Positions 52,436-64,000 of a stretch of DNA of 64,000 nt are shown here, one piece after another. The translations under genes were made by a program, and so were the position numbers. The DNA is from Galaxea fascicularis. Taxonomy: Eukaryota; Cnidaria; Anthozoa; Scleractinia; Euphylliidae. Each line of letters starts with the position of its first letter. The stretch's first letter is position 1. Under the pieces are notes generated by a model. That model saw only the letters and a list, made by a program, of their open reading frames with translations, searched no databases and was not told where the DNA came from. The stretch is taken from NCBI GenBank assembly GCA_948470475.1, contig OX419337.1, positions 25,194,791 to 25,258,790 on the forward strand. Reading direction: 5' to 3'.

Positions 52436-52712
52436 TAATAACAGCACCACAGGAAAGTACTGCTCAGTAGCTTTCACTTGAATGGTCACACTTAAGGATT
52501 TCATGCACAGACTCAAATGTTAGAACCACCTTGTACAGCATAATAAACAGCACCACAGGAAAGTACTGCTCAGTAGCTTTCATTTGAATGGTCACACTTT
52601 TGGATTTCATCCACAGACTCAAAAGTTAGAACCACCTTGTACATCGTAATGAACAGCACCACAGGAAAGTACTGCTCAGTAGCTTTCATTTGAATAGGCA
52701 AACTTTAGGATT
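52436..52712. repeat. 106-bp tandem repeat, about 2.6 units
   Basis: caccacaggaaagtactgct recurs at 52445, 52551 and 52657, an exact 106-bp period. Each unit continues cagtagctttca, tgaatggtcacac, ggatttcat, agactcaaa and accaccttgtaca. Same family as 5641-5850 and the reverse copies near 17780 and 19790. Confidence 0.88.
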
Positions 52713-52990
52713 TCATTCACAGCAGTCTTGGTACAATAGACTAGACCATCTTACTACACGGAGAGGGTCATAAGTACCCATCCAACTTTCGGTTGTTTGT
52801 AGATAAAACAACGATTTTGTTACAAAAGTAACAACCTAGAGAGATAGAAGTAGTACTATACGCTTGAATTTGACCTAAAATCAAACGTAAGCTCAAAGAC
52901 AAAATAATCAAGTGGAAGACAACATGTGGTGAACATACCTTATACAAATTCTTCATCATAAACAAGGCTTTATTCTAACATTTTCGACTT

Positions 52991-53178
52991 AAGCAATAGA
53001 AAACGTTTTCCGTGTTTGCATAGCCTGATATAAACACGAGAGCGGGTTGGGAGAATTCGAGACAGTTATGCAAACCCGAGACGAAGTCGAGTGTTTGCAT
53101 AACTGTCTCGAATTCTCCCAACCCCTCGAGTGTTTATATCAGGATATGCAAACACAGGAAAAACGTTTTCTATTGCTT
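52991..53178. mobile_element. Fold-back element
   Basis: Ends aagcaatagaaaacgttttc and gaaaaacgttttctattgct are inverted. The inner arms cgagacagttatgcaaac and gtttgcataactgtctcg pair around a short centre near 53085. It is non-coding. Confidence 0.82.
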
Positions 53179-53804
53179 TTATAAAACAACTTTCCCGGGC
53201 AAAAAAACCAAAACGCTCTTGTTTAGAACATTGATTAAAAGAGAAATTCTTACCAGTCGCGAAGTCTTGTACACGAAGCTTGTACGCTTGATCAGTCTTT
53301 GTTTTGCAAAAAAGATGCTTTCCAAAATACGGGTTTTTCTCGCTTAAAATGTCAGCTCAAGCGAAAAAATATTGACACAGCATGTTTCTAGAGATTTTCA
53401 ACCAACGAGGATATGGGTAAATAAAGTAAACTTGTCGAGTTTTTCAACTCAAAACCTTTTTCAAATTCGTGCTGGCGTGATTAGGGCGCGGAAAGCCAAA
53501 CAAGTTGAAGTCACAACCATGTTTACATACTCTCATACAAACACGCCTCTCGACCAATCCGAGCCCGCGTACTATCTTAGTTATTTTATAAAATGAAACA
53601 CAATGCAAAAGGACAAAAGAAAACCAGCACAAAGTGTAGATGAAAAGAGAAACAAACGCGTCTTGTCGATCATTGAATTCCAATAACAGAATGTAGTTAG
53701 ACGTAAATCATCTCTCAGACACATGACTGAAGCTTACATTTGTTGCCTTCGATTCTCAAATTTTGTTGGAGGATTTTCGTGACGCCGTATATTCTGGATA
53801 TTAA

Positions 53805-56800
53805 TTACTTTCTACTTTTGCTTTGAAGATAAGCGTGGTGCATGTCTGAATTATATTTCTGAAAGAACCTCGTCATCTCACGAAACTCGGATCCCTGTAA
53901 AATTGGGGATTAGTTTTCAGAATTTCCTTTCTCAAGTTTTTGTTTCCAGTGAAGAAACTGAAATTCAGATTGTAATTGTAGTAAACAAGGGTTGGACTTC
54001 TCGTCTTGTTCCTTCGATAAGGGAAAATTGAATTTTCAGTGCCACATTTTACATTACAAGACGTGAATATTTGAACTAATTAAGGTTCCATAGTCTGTTA
54101 TGTTGTAAAGAGATCGTGATGTTTTCTTTCTATGATTTGGTGTTATTTTAATAAGGGCCGAATGGCGTCTGCAAACACCTTCAAACTCCATTGTTTTGTT
54201 TTTAACATCTACGCAATTTCACTTCCATAATACCCTTTCATAATCCCTAGTTTTTTCTCATTTTAAATCGTAACTATATGGTTTCTGAACTATTTGTTCG
54301 TCCAACAGCTGTTTTAAGTAGTGCTGTTTATACTTGAGAGAAAGTAGTTGGTGATACGTTCTCCTTTTTTGCGCTGTGAAAAATAAGCCCTAGCTGAAAT
54401 TTCAGTAAAAATGTGGAGTCTACATTGGCATGATGTGCGTATTTTTTTTAACTCAAGTGAAAGTTTCTTCTGATGAAAGAAGCGTCACACGAAGTTTTTA
54501 TGTTAATGTTACAGTCATATTACCTTTTCAGGAGATTGTGGTGATGTGCAGCGCTGAATATCTTCACATATAGGTAATCAACGGCGCTTTACTACTCAAC
54601 TTCTGCTCTGGTCTTCATTACATTGCTGCTTTCTTGTCGACGAGTTTTTAAAAGAACCGAACTATTTGGAACCATTGTTAAGCCCGTATCTCTCAAGATT
54701 GCGATACGTTACGTCAAATTGGCATTTTGTTTGAGATCAGGGGTTTCGTTTGAGGCCGGACGCCGGACGTAAGGTCCGGTCAGTTTGAAATGAAAAGTCC
54801 AATAGTAACGTTCGATGGTTCACACGAAATAATAATGTTTCAAGTCTGACGTCCGTTCGTTTAATTTATGAATCCGGTGGTCTGAAATGTTACTGAAAGC
54901 CTTGTGAGATAGCTTAAAGATGAACAGCAAATTCGCGCACATGATTGGTTGAATTCCTCTTGATTTCTCTCCTGATAGCACTTGAATTTTCGCAGTTATT
55001 TAATTGTCTGCTATAGCAATTACACTTGGCTATCGTGAGCCCAGCCGCCCCTCTCAGAAAAACTGGTTTTTGAATTTCATTTCTTAAATATCGATTATAC
55101 AGATCAATATTGATCTAAAATTGACGAAGGAGTTTCGAGAAAAAGTCAATTTGCCCCCTGAGTATTTTATTTGAAAATGTAAAAGTTGTGCCGGCGTTAA
55201 CCCTCATTGACCTTATTTTTCAACAGCCGGGTCCGGGAAGTTAAGGGCCGGGGGCCGGGGGCCGGAAAAATTCCCGGTCCCCGGCCCTTAATAACAGCCC
55301 TGCTTACAGGTGAACTTAAATTTGGTATCAACCCCCACAGACACGGTTAAAATTGTTATCAACTCATGCAGGGCATATCCCCCTTAAATCCCGGACTACA
55401 TACGAATTCAGTATAAACCATTCGTGCGTTAGCTTCTCTGTGATTAAATTCCAACAAATTACAGCTTGCAGATAAGAAAAATCAGTAATGTGTGCGACGC
55501 ACGTTTGTAGTTTTTATTACTTATACATGAACTTTCGCCGTGAAAAATACTTAGGTGTTCTGTGGTCGTTGTGGATTTTAAAAGTAATTGATGTGTATCA
55601 GTATAGAAACTATAGAGCTTAATTAGGGATTTTAAAAACAATTTTTCCCTTCTTTCATATCATGTTTTTACAAGGTCAATCAGTTTGGTTAAGATATGCC
55701 CTTCACGAAAATATCTTATTCTTACATATCGGAGTTTCATTGCAATTGCCAGCAAAATAGCATATTTGGGATTATGAAAATTCCCTCCGATAAGCTAAGG
55801 AAAACCTAATTTATTTTTTTATGCCTTCGAGGCTTGTGGATCTTTGTTATTTTTATACTTGGACAAATGGATCTATGGATATTCTTTAGATTTTCAATTT
55901 CTGCTGAACTTGTTAACGGTTTCACACAACAGTTTTAATTTTGCTCTAACCAGAAATCATGAAACATGGATGTTGTTAATTGAAATAGACGAAATATGCT
56001 CGTGCTGACCAAAACACAGGCAAGAGTCCATGACTTAGCTGAAGAAGTTCAAACGAAAACAAAAAGATGACAGGTGCTTCGTCAAAGACACAGCGTGAAA
56101 AAAATTCTGTACCAAACTGGGAGGTATAACTTGTACATTGGGGTTGAAATTGAAAACAACTGTGAATGTACACAAATCTCTTCGTTTACCTATAAAAGAT
56201 AATTCTTTGTTGCTTACTCTGTCTGTGCAAGAAGATGGCCCGCTGATTTTAAATTAAGCCTTGTGAGGTTTTCGACCTCAGGAGAAAACGGGCTTAAAGA
56301 AAATTAATTTGACTCCTTTGCTTCATTTTAGAGAGGTGCTTCAACATTTTTGCCCAAGAAAAAAGGTAATTTATGGTTAGTGTACTCATTTGCGCGAACC
56401 CTTGTAATTTTAAATATGTTGAAGCTATTTATAACACAATCTCTTTGTTCGTGCAGGATAGAATTACATCGAATTTGTTTCAGATCTTATTGACGTATGT
56501 GAAATACGGTCGTACTGTTTCATCAACCTGCAAAAACTTCAAGCCGTTTTGGAATTTTACCCCAAGAAGGCCAATGTGCTATTTCAGAAAACACAGCGTG
56601 ACATTTGTTACTATTCCCGGCTTGCTCCAACTTCAAATTATCTTTCTTAAAAATTATAAAATTTCCTTGCCCATATTTCAAGGGTGAAATTTTTTCCACC
56701 TAACAAAAATATGTACTCTCAAGTTTGTCTTACTTTAATTAATACGACTTTCTGTACCTCTTACCTTTCGTATCAAAATGCGCGTTTTCTAACTCGTTCT

Positions 56801-57765
56801 CCACACGGAAGTATGTTTCTATGAAACGTAGAGTTTCAGCAGTGGTTGTTGTATCATAGAGCTCGCGTACATACTTGGATTGTCGAAGATTTTGAAAAAA
56901 TAATGGCATTCGCCTATCCCTAAATTTGCAGTGACAGGCTTGTGGTAGTTATAAACTAATTATTTCACCGGCGCGAAAGAGGATAGATTTCGATTTGTTG
57001 GCCTTAAATTTCCATAGCAACCCCACTGACGTCACAAAAAGTTGATATTAAAATTATATCCACAGTCAGTGAAAGGGTAACGCGACATTTTAATGTCGTT
57101 TTTTACATCGAAACCATAGTTGAAGGTCACTCATAACTCGCGGAAATTTTAGTTTTTGCGACATGTGTGACTACTTTGTTTTCTATCCGTGTGTATGAGG
57201 TTGCGTGCATCTCGTTTGTCAGTTTTAAAATAATTAGCTTCCTAACCACTGTTTCATAATAACTAGGATATTCTACTGTACGTTGCTTCATCTTTTTTGC
57301 CTTATCGAATATAATTGATTCTGTTTCTGATTAAAGGTGTTATTTGGTACTAAAACTGTGAAGTCAATATAACGTTAATTCACTTCCTACAGTGCTAGAA
57401 CATTATGAAAACTAATCTCAGTTGAAACTGTGCTGTTCAAGTCATGTTTCATTGAATTCAGTCGAAACGGAGCTCTTTTCTGTCCCTTAGTCGTTCTGTG
57501 ATACTCTGTGATCTTTTTCTGATCCCGTTGCAATCTGCTGACGCACTGCACGAAATTGCCTCAGGCAGTTCGCACTCACGGACTATGCCAGCTCGTCCCG
57601 CGTTGAAGGATTTAAATGCATCAGACTGTGACAGAAAGTTTATAGGATCTCAAACACTCTGCGTCACTTCTAAGAGCGATTGTTGAGAATCAACCATCTC
57701 TTTCAGTGAATTAAAACAGTCGTGAGTTACTTCGCGGAATACCACTCAAAATAATTGTTTAGTAC
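53805..57765 (-). CDS. Gene D: unrecognised protein, four exons (C-terminal part, 105 aa)
   Basis: Exons (minus, descending): 57765-57731 (VLNNYFEWYSA), 56919-56765 (DRRMPLFFQNLRQSKYVREL, ENELENAHFDTK), 54561-54524 (DIQRCTSPQSPEK) and 53894-53805 (GSEFREMTRFFQKYNSDMHH, stop TAA). Phases agree across all four junctions and the total is 318 nt. The second exon, 51 codons with balanced composition, is the strongest evidence. I recognise no domain. The 54561 acceptor (tatgtgaag) is weak. The 5' end is not found; an ATG frame at 59219-59131 (MQSGKLVINGNGVKSSP...) ending at a possible donor is a candidate first exon but does not link up. Confidence 0.5.
55241..55292. repeat. GC-rich hairpin
   Basis: ttaagggccgggggccggg pairs with the later tcccggtccccggcccttaa across a short A-rich loop. 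It stands out in AT-rich surroundings and is probably a small fold-back element remnant in the gene D intron. Confidence 0.65.
56067..56650 (+). CDS. Gene E: possible small nested gene (three exons, 85 aa)
   Basis: Exons 56067-56123 (MTGASSKTQREKNSVPNWE), 56332-56365 (RGASTFLPKKK) and 56484-56650 (LIDVCEIRSYCFINLQKLQA, VLEFYPKKANVLFQKTQRD, ending TAA). The ATG has an in-frame stop upstream, the acceptors (ttcattttag, gaatttgtttcag) are good, and phases close. It lies on the opposite strand within the large intron of gene D. I know no homologue. The first exon region is also open on the minus strand, so this could be coincidence. Confidence 0.4.
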
Positions 57766-59341
57766 CTGATATTGGAAAATTGTTTTTCTTCAGAGTAATC
57801 TTCGTTTTGTTACGGAATGTGAAAGCTTTCTCACGAATTTGAAATAGCTATCCTGAAAAGCGTCAAAGCAACCAAACCAATTGCCTTGGTCTTGACTTGG
57901 TGTATTAGAGTAGTTCTCTCTGCCTGCTTTGTCCTCTCCCCTCCCCTCCCCTCCCCTCCTCTTTTCTTCTCTCGGCTCTTTGTTCTACTCTCTTCTTACT
58001 TTCTCTCTTTTCTATTCTGTGCGAATCTAAAATTCCTGTGCGTCAACATGCAATTTGTTGGTGCGAGTCGTGTGTATTTGATGGGAATGGAATTAACAAG
58101 GGTGGGTTTTGAAATTGTAACAGCAAGAGGGTATTTAAACCCTCAAAGGGCTCCAAGTGGAAGAGAATTTTATACAGTGATTGCCATTATGATTCGATTT
58201 GGCACCCGAGACGCTTATTTACTTCCGGTAGCTCAAGCGGTGGGCGCTTATCCGGGACGTGGCTCTTATTTCTTTTTTGCAAAGAGCAAAAGACGTTTTT
58301 TTGGCAAAGAGGCTCTTTCGACATTCAACTGAAAACTGCTCCATGAGAAAGTCATAAGCCATTTTCTTCAGAAAAGTTTCTTTATTACAATAAGTATTGA
58401 CTGGCGCCTTTCTGTCTTCCTCTCATTGAATTAGAGCTCATACGTAAATATGCTTGATCACTTGACTAACTAAGTCCCCCCTTTATTTTCAAAATGTATT
58501 TATTCCTTTGTTGTTCGTCAATCTTTCTTTTTACCACAATTGCTGGTAATCTTGCAATCTGATTGGCTAATTTGTTGTTATCGATAAGTGTATACACACC
58601 GTTGTCACTCAATACCTTTTCAGATCTTGCGTTCTGTTGTTTTTTGTTTTTCCTACAACCCATTTAAAGCATAATATATTTTTGTAACTACTCAGCTCGT
58701 TTAGTTTGTACTATTCTGAGTAGTTTTTTTGCTTCTGTAAGTTTGTGTTCTCATTTGCCGTACTATACTCTATATATAGCAAAATAAAATGCTTGTTGTT
58801 GTTGTCTGAAATAAACATTTTCTTTGACATTGATATTTCGGTGAAAAACAATGGAATGTGGTTTAGCGTTTTCCGTGCAGACAACGCTAAAGCACGCTCG
58901 ATTTGTTAATTATCTACTTGAACGTGCACGTCAATAAATATGGAGTTTACAACAGCATCCTCTCGATCGCTGTATCTATCTCGGTTTCACTGCAAGCCAT
59001 ATCTCTTGGCTCAGCCCTTCCTACTCAGTTCAGTTTGGCTTAAGTGTCATCGCTAGCTGTCTGTCTGTCCACTGTTGAACAAATTTCATTCTTCCGCTGT
59101 CTTCGCTTCTCTCTGAGGCCTACCATTCTAATGCAGCAAAGAGTTTATCCAGAACTACAGGGCTACTTTTGACCCCATTTCCGTTTATAACTAATTTGCC
59201 ACTTTGCATACAAAAGTTATTCAGCCTGAAAAGGCGTCGAGAAGTTTACAACTTGCAATTAAAATGTTTTGAGTCGCTTTAAATAACTAGGATTCAGGAT
59301 ATGAATTAGAAAATTCTGCTGGAAAACTATGACAATTTAAG
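57766..59341. other. Intergenic region between gene D and ERLEC1
   Basis: No confident exon. A long open frame at 57886-58332 (plus) begins in a C/T-rich tract and has no domain signal. A frame at 58466-58663 (minus) has repeat-like character. The ERLEC1 3' UTR should start just below 59342. Confidence 0.4.

Positions 59342-64000
<4,659 letters not shown>

Larger units (their letters stand above)
51189..53804. other. Intergenic region upstream of gene B
   Basis: The gene B promoter should lie in the first few hundred bases, but no diagnostic element is seen. Further on are the 106-bp tandem repeat (52436-52712) and a fold-back element (52991-53178). A short ATG frame at 51960 (MAVDHSWSSTTFPHEKFIKD followed by a gtatgt donor) is exon-like but isolated. 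Confidence 0.4.

Noticed and set aside
57886..58332. A 148-codon plus-strand frame beginning in a C/T tract
   Set aside because: The composition is repeat-like and there is no recognisable domain or splice-site context.

Overview
This is nuclear DNA from an animal, most likely an anthozoan cnidarian and probably a stony coral. Genes are split into many small exons with GT-AG introns, the sequence is AT-rich, and introns and intergenic DNA are crowded with short inverted-repeat elements whose sequences I associate with coral genomes. The species call is inference. No bacterial, viral, CRISPR or operon features were seen.

Layout. (1) 1-13909, plus: the 3' part of VPS8, a CORVET/endosomal tethering subunit, entering the window inside an exon and ending in a C-terminal RING. 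(2) 13910-18375: intergenic, with a 947-bp direct tandem duplication that looks identical. (3) 18376-27587, plus: 'gene A', a 730-residue membrane protein: signal peptide, CUB, Ig, ligand-binding lobe S1, TM1, pore loop with the potassium filter TVGYGD, TM2, lobe S2, TM3, short charged tail. (4) 27588-32775: intergenic, element-rich. (5) 51188-32776, minus: 'gene B', about 1841 residues with the same channel core behind a signal peptide, a LamG-like domain, six TSP1 repeats, an SEA-like domain and six FN3 domains. (6) 53805-57765, minus: four spliceable exons of an unrecognised gene ('gene D'), with a possible small nested plus-strand gene ('gene E') in its intron. (7) 64000-59342, minus: the 3' part of ERLEC1, an ER lectin with an MRH domain.

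The main discovery candidate is the A/B pair. Both have the topology of the prokaryotic receptor GluR0 (periplasmic-binding-protein lobes split around an inverted potassium pore, then a third TM), but joined to large adhesion-type animal ectodomains. The paralogues lie tail-to-tail, share intron positions through the core (including one splitting the first glycine codon of the filter) and have exchanged ectodomains through exons bounded by phase-1 introns. They could be ligand-gated potassium channels that also touch matrix or neighbouring cells; ligand and function are unknown. VPS8 and ERLEC1 are ordinary trafficking and ER quality-control genes with no evident functional link to the pair.

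Exon boundaries were worked out by eye from splice sites, phase continuity and homology. Full chains close in frame for A (13 exons, 2193 nt), B (21 exons, 5526 nt), the VPS8 part (26 exons, 2241 nt) and the ERLEC1 part (7 exons).
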